A stretch of 64,000 nucleotides of DNA from the NCBI GenBank assembly GCA_013398615.1, contig VZSR01001459.1, positions 6,456,172 through 6,520,171 on the forward strand, written 5' to 3'. The notes under the pieces are model-generated. The model was not told the DNA's origin, searched no databases, and worked only from the letters and a program-made list of their open reading frames with translations. The position numbers and the translations under genes were made by a program. This document shows, piece after piece, positions 1 through 11,600 of this stretch. The stretch's first letter is position 1. Every line of letters starts with the position of its first letter. The stretch is from Brachypodius melanocephalos. Its lineage: Eukaryota; Chordata; Aves; Passeriformes; Pycnonotidae.

Positions 1-3000
1 TCCTTATTCTGAAATGGGACAATAAGATGTTTTCTGATCTATGTAGTTGCTTTGTAAGGACAAGAACGTTTTCCTACTGTATGTGCATTTAATGCTCAAC
101 ACAACAGGATGCTGATTTTCTAAGGCAAAGCACAAACTGTCTTGTTAACCTCCAGAGTCTTCTGAAGCCAAAAAATGGGAAACACTTCTTGTAGGTGAGC
201 TGTGACAAGCCTATTCCTCTTAATTTTCTGATTTTCTACTAGGAGTTTGCACTGACTGCTATGAAAAATGGTTACTGACCAGTTGTCTAAAATCCTCTTG
301 ATAACAAACAACAGTTTTATTTTTGCAATCTGAAAATTGATTCACTCTTGTGATGATCAGCCTTCATAGAGGTGTGACTTAAAAATCCATTTCCTCGTGA
401 TGATAAATAGCAGTCTGGATTTAAAGCCTTTGAAAATCTCTGTATGTGACTTAACACCAGGGGATGAGACAGCATGACATGATGCAAACTCGGTGTTTCA
501 ACCTCAAGGCTTAAATGTCATAATGCAGCATCGCTTGGTGTTACTACTTAAGAGACATACAAATAATAGAAAATAAAATTATGGGATATGGTTTCAACAG
601 TTTCAGTTTCATGTTATAATTCTTGGAACTACATTTGTGACATTTTACATGAAATCACTTCATGTCCCATTAAGTAGCTGTTTTAGCTTATTTTTCTCAT
701 AGGTATCCACCCAAATGACATCAGCATCAAATCCAGTCTACATCAAATCCAGCAATAGTACTGAGCTGGGAATTTGTTCTTAGGTATATCTCAGCAGGGA
801 CTGCCTATACATTCTGGTAGAAAGAAAAGACTAAACCAAATGCCCTAATCACAGTTTCTGCTACTATCTGCTTTCTATCTCAACATCCATTTGACCTGGA
901 ATGCTCCCTTAGAGGAAAGCATTGCCATTTTCTGTTGACAAAAGCACAGTCAAGAGGTCTGGGGGAGAAAAGCAGCAATTATTTAACAAGCACACATCAA
1001 TTCCTAAAATTGCTGTTATGTTAAATACATGGTGTACCACTTGAAAATCTGTTATTATAGGCTGCTGATAAAGAGAGCAGCAATTGTTATCCTTGTGTCT
1101 GTGGCCTGATAAATAATCATGAGACGAGGAGCTGGAGAAACTTTCTAGTGCATGTTTAGGGTTAAATCAGATTTTACTCCTTAAGTCCAATTCAGGAAAG
1201 AACAACTTGCTTTTTCTAGAACATATTCCAATTCACCTCCTAGAAATGATCCCACTTAGTCTCTCCACAGTGGTTTGAGATCCATTTGGGATCTGTATCT
1301 AAATCCCTGTCTAGTGAGAGCTGCAACAAAGGTCACAGAATATACAGACATTTCCCTGCGTCAGGAATAAAAACCAACCAAGCCACCAAACAAACAAATA
1401 AACAAGCTCAAAGAGAGTTCCTCCAACAAAGTTATTCAGAGGATAATAGTACTGCAGAGAGGAGTCCTTCTTATTGTTGTTATAATGATTGTGCCTGCAG
1501 TCTGTCAGATACTGACAGGCGCCTCTTCACCTTTGTGAAAGGGAAAAATAAATGATCAGATTGCCAAACCCATAGACTTTGATATCTGATCATGTCTAGA
1601 CAGCCTCTGTCCCTGCCTTTTAAAGACAGTCGTCAAATGCTTTGCATCAATAATCTGAAATGCTGCTGTTTTCAAGATGTTGAACATTAATGTCACCTCC
1701 CTGGGTCCCAAGTGCCTGCCTGTTCCACACTCGTTATTTTTGGGTAATGATGGATACTTGCTTGTGTTTAGTTTTAATAATCATGCAGAACCAGCAGCTT
1801 CAATGTCTGAATAAACTGCCTCACAAATTAATCAGTGCAGAACAAAGCTGTTTTAAGTCTATGACAGCCGATAAAGTAGTTTGTGGTGCATTATCTCTGC
1901 TCTGTGCTAAATGCTAACACGAGCTGCAGAGATGGGAGAAAAATTTATTAGAAATCAAATTCTCTGGGACTTTTTGCCAAACTGTAAAACTGGATTTTAT
2001 ACATTATACATGATCATTTAATGTAAGTCCTAAAATTTCAGAGGATTATTTAAGAGACTACAAGCTTTAGGGAATTAAGAGGGAGAGCTGACAATGGAAT
2101 TGCCCGTGTGACCGACAGAAGTCTTGGATAGGTTAGATGCCTTGCAGGCAGTTAGAGTGCAAATTCTTCTCACTGGCAAATAGAATCTGTCTTTGAGCAG
2201 AACAGAACTGCTTGTGGTTGGATTGTAATATACCTCCCTTAGCTCAGCTGCTCACTTTTTGGGCATTTAAATTGTATGGTTGTAGGAAATAACTGAATTA
2301 TGTGCAGCAGTTTTGCGTTAGTTCATCAATGCAGAAGGAACTGACCAGAGCTATCATTCATTTATTTTCATTTTTTGTATTGGATATGGAAAAAAAATAG
2401 TTGTATATTGAGCTAACTATTCCTCTTGCTTCTGATTATTCTCACATTACATTTAACTCTATCATCTATCTGTTCAACAAATCTATGTCCCCAAAGCATT
2501 TATGAAAATAGCATGGGGTAGAAGCTGACATATTAATGCTGATAGATATGCAGAGATAGTGAAGGTTTTGAACAGAGCACATTGTAGATGTGAAGACCTT
2601 AGTATAGAAATGATCTCCTGAGTAAAATCTATGTGAGATATATAGGAGTTGCAACACAGAATATTGGCTTATTGCACTCCATAGATTTGAAACCATCTCT
2701 CTTGGATGGCAGTGGAAAACTTCAATATACTTACATGAATTATAAATGATGTCTGACTCTCTCGTTGAAGTAGGTACTGTATGTTTTTCTAACATAGGCC
2801 CTTCAGCCTTTAAAAAGCTCCTTTGTATGTGCAAAGGCGAAAGATCTGCATTTGGAAACATTTACTGCTGTCAATACTGTTGTGTAAATTGTGTGCCCTA
2901 CTGGAAATTTTTCTGTTTTAATTAGAAGTGCCACAGTTCTTCCCTTAAAGTCATGGCTTTTAAACAATTAGTTTGGAGATGGAATTGATCTGGAAGAAAT

Positions 3001-6000
3001 GATGCTCGCAAAGATGCGGTGTAGGAAACCAGAATTGATTCAAGGCGACAATTCCTAAATGGTTCAGACATTTTGGTGCCTTGAAATGAACATCTTTTCT
3101 GTCAGCTCAGAAATATAATAATGAGCAACAAGGCAGATCAAAGACAAGAAATCATCACTTTTCTTATCGGATTCTCAGCAGAGATACAATTTACATTCTT
3201 TTAGATGTCCTCGCATTGTTTTTATTGCAACACAGTGAAACTGGAAGTGCCTATTGCCAGCCTGAGATATTAACCCTTCATCATAATTACAGTAATGGCC
3301 TCAGGACAGGAATAGCTGGATAAAATTCTGGACAGGATCTTTTAGATTCTATAGGGATGATGAAATTGGTTCTTTTTCTTGGCAGAAAGAAGAAGCCTTT
3401 CTGATCTTTGGAGCATAGGAGGTTCCACTTGATTCATCAACCAGCAGAGCTTTTAAACTTTGCATGCACTTCCTTAGGCCTGGATCCAGATGACTTTTCC
3501 CATACTGAATAGTGCTATAGACTCTTCACAGCCTCAAGTGAATCAAGTAATTTGGGCACAGTGAGGCAGATCTACGCCTAGGCTGAGAATCTGACTTAAA
3601 AACTGAAGTGTTGCACATGGACAGAAATATGCAAGTGGCTTCTTATTAAGTTGAAACCTGAAGATTTTGTCCCTGCACAGATCTCATCACAATATCAGCT
3701 GGGGGAAGTGACTGCTTGCAGTGCTTTATCTGTAATTCCTGGAAAGCACTGCCCTCAATATGAACAGTCAGGCTGGCAATAATGGAACTGGTAGGCAAGG
3801 CATTAGCCAAACCACTCTAGCAAAGGTCAGTCAAGGATAAAGGAAGCCTGGCAGACTGCTTGATGTAAGAATTGCTTTATGCAGAAAAGACTAAATGGAA
3901 AACAAAATGCATTTCCTGAAAGAACAAAGTGATAAGGATGCAGTGAAAATGGTTATTTATGTGTGCCAAGAACAGAAGGTGGCCCAGACTGGAGTGTGCC
4001 AGTGGGAATGACTTTTACTGTTTCAGGCCCATGCAAAAGTGGGCAGGCTGTGCATACACTCCAGCAAATCTGAAGAGTGTTTACCTGGCTTGAAGAGGAT
4101 ATTGTCAGAATTGAGTTGCTCTAGAAACTGATTTCAGCTCTTGCAGTGCCTGTCATTCAGCTACTCCAAAACTAAATTGGAATCACATACCTAATACCTT
4201 CCCAGTCTGATGATACAACTTAGGTCATTATCACTGATCACAATGTAAGGCTTGCCCTCAAAAAGTGTGTGAAAAGCATCATGGTAAAGAGTCTGAGCAG
4301 TTCAGGGGCAGAGGGACAGTGTGACTGCACAGGGACTTGCCCAGAGTCACCTGTGCAGGGGTGGTCACGGAGGGGCTGAAGAAAAGGATACAGACATGGA
4401 AACAACCTGGAGTCTTTTAAAAGAACCACAAGTTTCAAAAGGGTGCCTGACAGAGTTTGGAAAGAAAAATGGAGCCAAATTAGGAGAAAATTGCCTGCAA
4501 CATTATATTATCTAAGCTCTGACAAAGCACTTTTCCATCACAGATCTCAAGACATCTTAAAGCCAGAGGTAAATATTATTTCTCTTGCATAGCCTGGGAA
4601 ACACAGAGAAAGAGGAAATTCTACTTACCTATTCTCATTCAAAGCTGAGTCTAGAGCTGGAAAAGATGGGTTTCTTAATTCAATTCATGCCTGCTATCAT
4701 GTGACCCCTAAGTCACAGATGAATGAACTGTAAAATATAGAAGAACATGTTGATGAATATTAAAGTCATGTTTGAAATATTTGAACTGATATTTTTGCAC
4801 CTTGATCTCTCTTCTTACTGTACCCAGCTGCCTTTCATTTTCTGCTGCCTGTGTGCTATACTTTTTTTTCCATATTCATGATATAGTTTAGCTCTGCTAA
4901 TGGTTTTAAGGAAGTTGTTCAATTTTTGTTCTGCATTCCTTTGATGATTCTGTACCAAAATCAGTTATAAATATCAGAAGATGTTGGGGTTTTATACAAG
5001 TTATAAGCCAAATTCCATGTTAGAGTAGGCTGATTAAAATAAAATAATTGGAACAATGTCTATTTATCCTAGAAAAGATTTTTTTTTAATTACTGTTAGT
5101 GCCACTGTCATTTTCAGACTTCATTTCTACAAGTTCAAAGCCTTCATCTGGAAAATATGCCTTTTTTCTGATTTAAGACTCTCATTGCTGTCACTTCTTA
5201 GTGGTGATGTTCAGTGGTCCTGCACCCTCAAAGGGAGCTGATAGGAACTGATGGACTGTTGTGAATTCAGACCCAGAGGAAGTGTTTTTACAAAAGAAAA
5301 AAACATGAAGTGTATTGCGAATATGTTGTCAGAAGATGTTATATCTTCTTATTTTAGTGAAAAGACAGTGATCCCTCTGTGTCACATGTCAACTACCTGT
5401 GTGCACAGCTGACATGAAAACATGTACCTGGACCAGTGTGTTTGCTGCTCAGGGATGCAGGGACAATTTCCAGTTCATGAAACTTTAATTGCAGTGTGTA
5501 GCATCATGAAAAAATCTCATCTGTTTTTTCCCTTTTTCTTCTGCTGCAGTTTTTTATTAAATTAGGAGGAGGGGAAATGGGCACCGTGAGCAAAGAAACC
5601 TCCAGCAGGTTGCTCTGGCTGCACTTTGTGCTGCATGCCTGCCTTCTCACTGATGGCAAAGAGGGGATGTAGGTGCTGTTCCTGAGGACATCACAAGAGC
5701 AGGAGGCTGGCCCTGGTGCTTCTCTCTGAACCACAGCAGTCAGTGATGGATGTGTGCCCCTGGAAACACACCCTCCTGAGGGACAGGGATGGTGAACATG
5801 GGGCAGCTGACATTATTGTTTCAGACTGCACCTGTTCTTAATAAGGAAAAATTCTTCCAAAATGCTGAAAAACGTTTAGTAGAAATCCCATTTCTCCTTG
5901 GGAAATGAGTTCAGCTCATTGAACCAGTTAGAGACATGATGAGTTGGAGAGCCCAGATGCTCATGCAGGCAGGCAGGTGCAGCAGTCCTGCATTTGCTGT

Positions 6001-8325
6001 TTGCTGCATGCTGCTGTCAAACACCCCAGAGGGAGTTCTGTAGTTGGATTTGCACTACAGCAGGGTGGGATACGTGGGGCTGGAGTGAGGGATAAACAGC
6101 AAAGGAGTGACCACAGGCTCTGGGCAGCTGCAGCTGATCCTGTTAGTGAGCTAAAGACAGAAATTGAACTGAGGCTTTTGTCACTCTGGAATGCAGAAAT
6201 ACTTAACTGTCTCCTGAATGGGTGAGAGGGTGACTGTAAGATGCAATGACAGATACTTGGAGTAAGCAGGAACATTTGAGTTCTTAAAACAGATTTCACT
6301 GCAATCATCTGATATTTAAAGTATGTTATCACTTGGTCAAATTAGAAACCGATTTCTCCCCTTTTTTTACCCTTATTCACTCCCATATTTTTCCCAAAAG
6401 ATTACATAATAACTCCTATCAGGGTCATGTGTTTGTGCAGTGCTAAATATTAGGGAAGTCGATATTTGATTATAACACTTAAAGCTGCAATTTGTCATTG
6501 AACAAAATTCACCTTTAAAAAAAGCAAATGGTAGCTGGTTGCTTTTAGGTTTGTGACGGAGTTACTGAAACCCCAGGAAAAGTTGCTAGGTTGAAATTTG
6601 CCTCTGTTGACCATGAGTTGATAGTTCAGTATGAGGAAGATATACTTTAGCCTTTTGAGAATTAAGGAAAGCCATTTTCACTTCTGCCCTCCTGACTCTG
6701 GAGCCCATTTGCTGTTGCTGGCAGCTTGCTTGTGTAGACGTCCATGAACAGGTGGTATGGACTGAGGAAGAGAACAGATGGAGATTCCACATCTAAAGAA
6801 GAGGAAAGAGTAACGTTGGGAAGTGCTGTGGTGTGGACAGGAAGAAATGGGGGTAAAGGGGAGCAAAGCAATTCTTAATTCATCCCCATGTACACACAGT
6901 TGTGCATGGCAGCTAAAGAAATAGGAAATGTAGAAATCCTCTTAGGGTGTTCATTCACTAAATATTTCTTCATATTTAAGAACATGGTTTAGATGTCTTC
7001 CATTTCTGTCATATTTTTCCTTTTGCATTAGCAAGTGGCTACTTTGCCTTTCCTGGTTTGTCATTTTTCAGCTAATCACACTGCATTGTAATGCACACGA
7101 TCTAAGCACAACAAAACTAAAAGTTTATAGTGCAGAAGATACAAAGGATCTCAAATAGCTTCACATAAAATAATATCTAGGAGCTTTAAAACTGAGCTGC
7201 ATTTAAGGCTGGAAAAGCCAGCCTAAAAAGATAAGATTTCAATTTTGTCTTAAATGAATTCACTGAATCTGCATTTCTGATGTCAAGTAGAAGCAAATTC
7301 TGTAGCTCTCATGAATAGCAAGCAAAAGCCCTACAGCTATGAGAATTTAATATGAATCTTTTATTTTGCATGTCTGGGATTTTTTAAAATATATTTCTTT
7401 TCGAATGTTCTGAAATCTCTGTGGATTTTTGATCATATGGCTTTCATGGGTTTTTATTTGCCACAATTGTCCTTGCATTCCAAATTACAAAATGAAACAT
7501 TCTCCTGAAAAAATATTGTTAACACAACAAATAGCTTTGAAATGACAGCCGTGATTCTTTGGAGCAGAATGCTTTTAAGTGGAAAAGTTCCTTGCTGTAC
7601 TGCTTTCTCTTTGAAAAAACCCCAGTCATTCAAGAGAAGCTGTGGTACATGTGATGAATGCTTATGGATACACTTAGAATTATGTGTCAAAAAAAGAAAT
7701 ACAAATGAATCTTCCAGGAGACTTCAGTTCTGAGTCCGCTGCTGTAGGGTCATTAACCCAACTTACAGTGCTCAGAGATGAAGAGAGGAGAGGAAGAATG
7801 ATTTTATGACTAAGGTTCAAGAAATCTACATTAATTCCAGCCTTTTTGGCACTTTCTGTCCTCCACTGCCAGTGACCAATGTTCCCCTGTCTTCTTTTGT
7901 CTGTCTGACAGGCTTCACTTACAAACTCTCTGGGAGAGTTGAAGTCTCTTCTTCTGTGACTGTAGGGTGGAGCTGAAATGGAGAATTTCCTTCAGAACTG
8001 TTGAATGCAACAAAACAGGTAAACACAGTGATAGTGGAGAGCAGACAGGTGTAACACCCTGGACTGATAACACAGTTATTGCTATTGCTGGGGTACATTT
8101 CACTCCCTCCTTCTGCAGTGAACTCTTCTCTATGGCTCTAATCTCCACGTGTGTTGCCATGACTGCAGAGTTTATCAGCATATCTGAGGTAGCTTTAGCC
8201 CACCTGTGCTGAGACTGCAGCCCCCAAGAGCAGGGGGGTTCCAGCCCAGTGCCAGATCCACTGGGATGGATGGCGCTTTTGTGACTGCCACATTTTTGCT
8301 CCCTGAGCCAGCTGGTTTAACAAAA
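1..8325. other. Non-coding unique sequence, no gene recognised
   Basis: AT-rich sequence with only short open frames on both strands (up to about 131 codons), none of which resembles a known protein. Most of these frames overlap frames on the opposite strand, as expected by chance. I see no CR1 or LTR here. The only interspersed repeat I can suggest is an ancient MIR/L3-like relic at 4519-4660, with a possible further scrap around 4330-4380. No promoter, CpG island or tRNA gene was seen. The stretch could be intergenic or intronic. Confidence 0.6.
4519..4660 (-). repeat. Probable ancient MIR/L3-type retroelement relic
   Basis: The stretch contains, in the expected order, degenerate matches to the reverse complement of the amniote MIR/CR1-L3 3' region. 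These are an 'aaagcactttt' block, 'gatctcaaga', a 'gaggtaaatattattt' block, 'gggaaacacagagaaagagg' (counterpart of the conserved ggggaaactgaggcacagag core), and then 'gctgagtctagagctgg'. The similarity is recalled by eye, not aligned. An element this decayed would predate the bird radiation. A possible second piece, 'gacttgcccagagtcac' at about 4336, matches the next part of the same core but is out of order with it. Confidence 0.4.
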
Positions 8326-8331
8326 GGGGGC
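8326..8331. repeat. Target-site duplication (left copy) of the 8332 LTR
   Basis: The six bases gggggc lie immediately before the TG end of the LTR and are repeated exactly at 8673-8678, immediately after its CA end. Retroviral integrases make such short direct repeats; 6 bp is typical of class II (ERVK-like and alpharetrovirus-like) elements. Confidence 0.75.
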
Positions 8332-8672
8332 TGTGGGCTTGATATTTCTGAGTCTGAGAGATTTTAGCCTGCTAGCAGCTGCTTACTTTTTCCCAAGGAA
8401 AAATTTCTCAAGAAAGCTTTTTTTTCAAAACAATCTTGGCAAACAACTATCTTTTCTTAAAACAACCTTTCTCTAGGTGGTGTTTTGCTGTTTCTCTAGT
8501 TTGACCAATGGGATTAAGAGAGGCGTTGTTCCTATTTACTAATCGTGTTAAGTCTGTATCAGAACACCTTATAAAAGGTACTAAGAATTAGACAATAAAG
8601 CTTTCTTTCTATGCTCTTTGCCTTCTGAAATATTTGGAGTCTCTCATCTTTCTTTCATGTCCTACAGCAACA
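8332..8672 (+). mobile_element. Solo LTR of an avian endogenous retrovirus (341 bp)
   Basis: The segment begins TGTGGGCTTG and ends CAGCAACA, giving canonical TG...CA retroviral termini, and is bracketed by a perfect 6-bp direct repeat (gggggc). Inside, in promoter order, are a CCAAT-type box (gaccaatggg, about 8505), a TATA box (TATAAAAG at 8570-8577) and a poly(A) signal (AATAAA at 8594-8599). The 20-odd bases between TATA and AATAAA imply a very short R region, with the poly(A) signal at or just upstream of the start site. There is no primer-binding site, internal coding region or second LTR nearby, so this is a solo LTR left by LTR-LTR recombination. Orientation follows from the TATA and poly(A) order. 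The intact duplication argues for a moderately recent insertion. The family name is not known to me. Confidence 0.8.
8570..8599 (+). promoter_or_regulatory. LTR TATA box and poly(A) signal
   Basis: TATAAAAG at 8570-8577 is followed by AATAAA at 8594-8599 inside the solo LTR at 8332-8672. A CCAAT motif lies about 60 bp upstream. Together these are the core U3/R signals of a retroviral promoter. Whether it is still active cannot be read from sequence. Confidence 0.6.
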
Positions 8673-8678
8673 GGGGGC
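8673..8678. repeat. Target-site duplication (right copy) of the 8332 LTR
   Basis: gggggc, an exact copy of 8326-8331, directly abuts the CAACA end of the LTR. Confidence 0.75.
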
Positions 8679-11600
8679 CAATCCATCCAAAGAGCTGATG
8701 GCCTTTACTTGGACAACTTTATGTTTGCACCACCTACAGGAGAAAAATGCAGCCATTGAGGAGCTAAATTCTCTGGAATGTTTCATTCACACTTGCATAC
8801 TTCCATCTATAGCCAGGAGTGCTAGAAAAATAGTAACTCTTCAGTCCCTAGTGCTGTTCTGTCCAGAGAAGACGGAATAATAACCCACTTTCTCTTGTCC
8901 CCCAGGCTGTCCTCTGGCAGTGCTGAGGGGGTTTCAGTGCCTGTGGTGAGGTTCAGGAGTACAGAAAAACTGCAGAACACACTAGCTCTCATCCAGGTGT
9001 GCATTTCTGCCAACTGTGTTGCCTTGTAGAGAGGAATTTCTGCTCCTGGCAGAGACACAATGTGTGTTGGGCATGTGGTTACAGAAGGGCAGAGGCACAG
9101 GGCATTTTTCAGTTGTGTGGCTCTTCCAAATTCCCAGCAGCTGTTATCAATATTTGAAGAATGTTTCTAGTGTGCTTCATGTGGACTTGGCAAGCTGTCT
9201 CTTCCAACTCCCTCTGCAAACTCCTAAGCCATGTGCTTCCTTAGTGCCACATTCAGCCTCCCCTCAAGTCAGGATGGAGCTGAGAGCATGAGAACCATTT
9301 CCTGGGCATGGCTTAGAGCAGGCTTGGGATTGCTCTTCCATCTGTCAGCAGGAGCCTCCAACTTCCTGCTCCCACCCCCAGCCCCAGAATAACATCTGTT
9401 CTGGTGAGCAAACCTAGTGAGATCTACTCTGAGTGCTCACCAAAGAGCATTCCAGCCTGCATATAAGGAACAAACTTGTAAGGAAATCTGCTCTGCAAGG
9501 CTGTACCCTGTCCATTTTTGCTCCTTGTAGGGAAAAATCCGATTCTGCTTCCTTTGATTGCAAAGCTCCAGGAAAAGTTGTAGATGGGTAGAAGAAAAGA
9601 TAGATATAGTTCTAGGGCTTTGTCCTCAAGAAAGGTGAGCTGGATTTCCAGATTTCAATACCTGATGTTTAGTTTTGCTTGCTGTAGCTGAGCTTCTTTT
9701 CCTTTTATAGAGTTGCTAATGGTCATCAGAATCTCCTGGGGTTTCCTAGAAATTATCCACTCTCCACAGGGAGGAGATAAAGTGATTATAAAAAGATAAA
9801 AAATATGAGCATTCCCTTAAGGGCATTCATAGATCTGTGTGTCACTTGTTCCCTGTCCATTCCTCCCAGCAGAATAGTGCTACCATTGTATATTCACTTT
9901 GTGCTTTTTCCTCTTTGTGCTGTTGTGAAATATCTTTGGCTCTCAGGTGCTCCATATGTACCAGATTGTCACTGGGAGGTCAGAGCTCACACTGTCAAGA
10001 GAGATGCAAGTGAGCAAGTACAGCACAGACACAGATTTATCAGGGATGGTAAAGTGGTAATAATTTTACCTAAACTTTATACAATCACTTGCTGTTCATC
10101 CCTTACTTTTTTTCATATCAAAGTTATATCTGAGTCCATTAGAGTCATATCCATCAAACTCTGGGCAGAATATAACATTTTTCTTCTAACTCTGCTCCCT
10201 GGTGCCTCAGCCCTGGATTACACACACCTGCATGAGTAAAACATACCCACAAGAACCTGAATGTCCAGTGCTAAATAACCAACATTTTCCAGTGTGGGAG
10301 GAAAAAAGCATCAAGCAATTTGCAATCCTTTCCAAAAGAGAGTGTGCAGCAGAATCAGATACATCTCCCTCTGCAGGAACACCTGGATGGAAGCAGAAGT
10401 ACCTGACACTGCTCCCAGGAGAGAAATGGGTTTCCCAGTCTGCAGCAGTTTGTAAAATTTTAGAAATAATGATTTTGAAGTGGGACAAAATTGAAAATGG
10501 AAAAATCCAAAGTGACTGATCATCTCATGCTGTCTCCCTTAAGCTCCTTGTTTCAATAATTCTGAAAATACTGACAGTCTATTAGACCAGGAAATGAAAC
10601 TTCTTGGCAAACAAGGTATTTGCTAATTTCGGTATTTTGTGTGAGTCAGAAATGTGTGGAGGGAAATATATTGAAACTAACCCTGTCTTGTGAACTCTTT
10701 CATATTGCATAACTGACATTTGCCAATAAAAAAAATGTTACATCATATGCTTTCAGAAAACATCCAAAAGAAAAGGCATTAAAAGCTGCTGCAAACACTT
10801 TCCCACAAAGCATTGGAGGCCACTGGTCACACTGGATTTTCACAATGGTAATTCTGATGAATGTCTCATTGTGTCTAACACCAACTAATTGCAAAATAAT
10901 TATGGTCATTTATGAACTTACACATCCCTGCATAATTTGCTTGGTCCAGAGCTACTCTCTTCTATTTCTTTTTGATTCGTGCTTTCAGTTGCTTAGTGAA
11001 AGCAAGTTGATGGAAAAATCCAACTCTTTGATATGGGAGTACAGCTTCTGGAAATCAGTAAAAAAGTTATGTTTCCCCTGATAGCATTTTCACACCCACA
11101 TGTATTCAAAACTCAACATTTTCATTTTGGCTTCTGGAAAGTACATTATAAAGTGAAAATTAGGGCTGCAGAATTAGAATTGTGATGTTCAAAAATCTAC
11201 AAAGTAGTCTTAGTTAAATTATCCACAATTGTCTGTTTTTCTTCTTACTGAGAAATAGTGGTTACAAGTTCTGAGGATTTCCTTTGAATTATGCTAAAAA
11301 GCCTTGCACATTACTTATTTGCTTAGTGCACTTTTGAACTGAAGCATTTACTGTTAGAAAATAAGCAGTAAATATATCGTAGTTAATTGGAGAAAAAGAT
11401 AGATTTTGGGAAAGAATTTGAGCTTCTCTGACAGCTTTAGAGTTACAGTGAGATCTGATTTTAGTGTCTTGATTTCTGAGACCTATGTTGAATTCTAATT
11501 ACATTAAATGAACAAAACATGATAAGAGTTAGGGAAACTTCCAAGAGACAAAATAATTGGATCAAATGTGTGAGTAATGTGAAGAATGGACATTCCTGCT

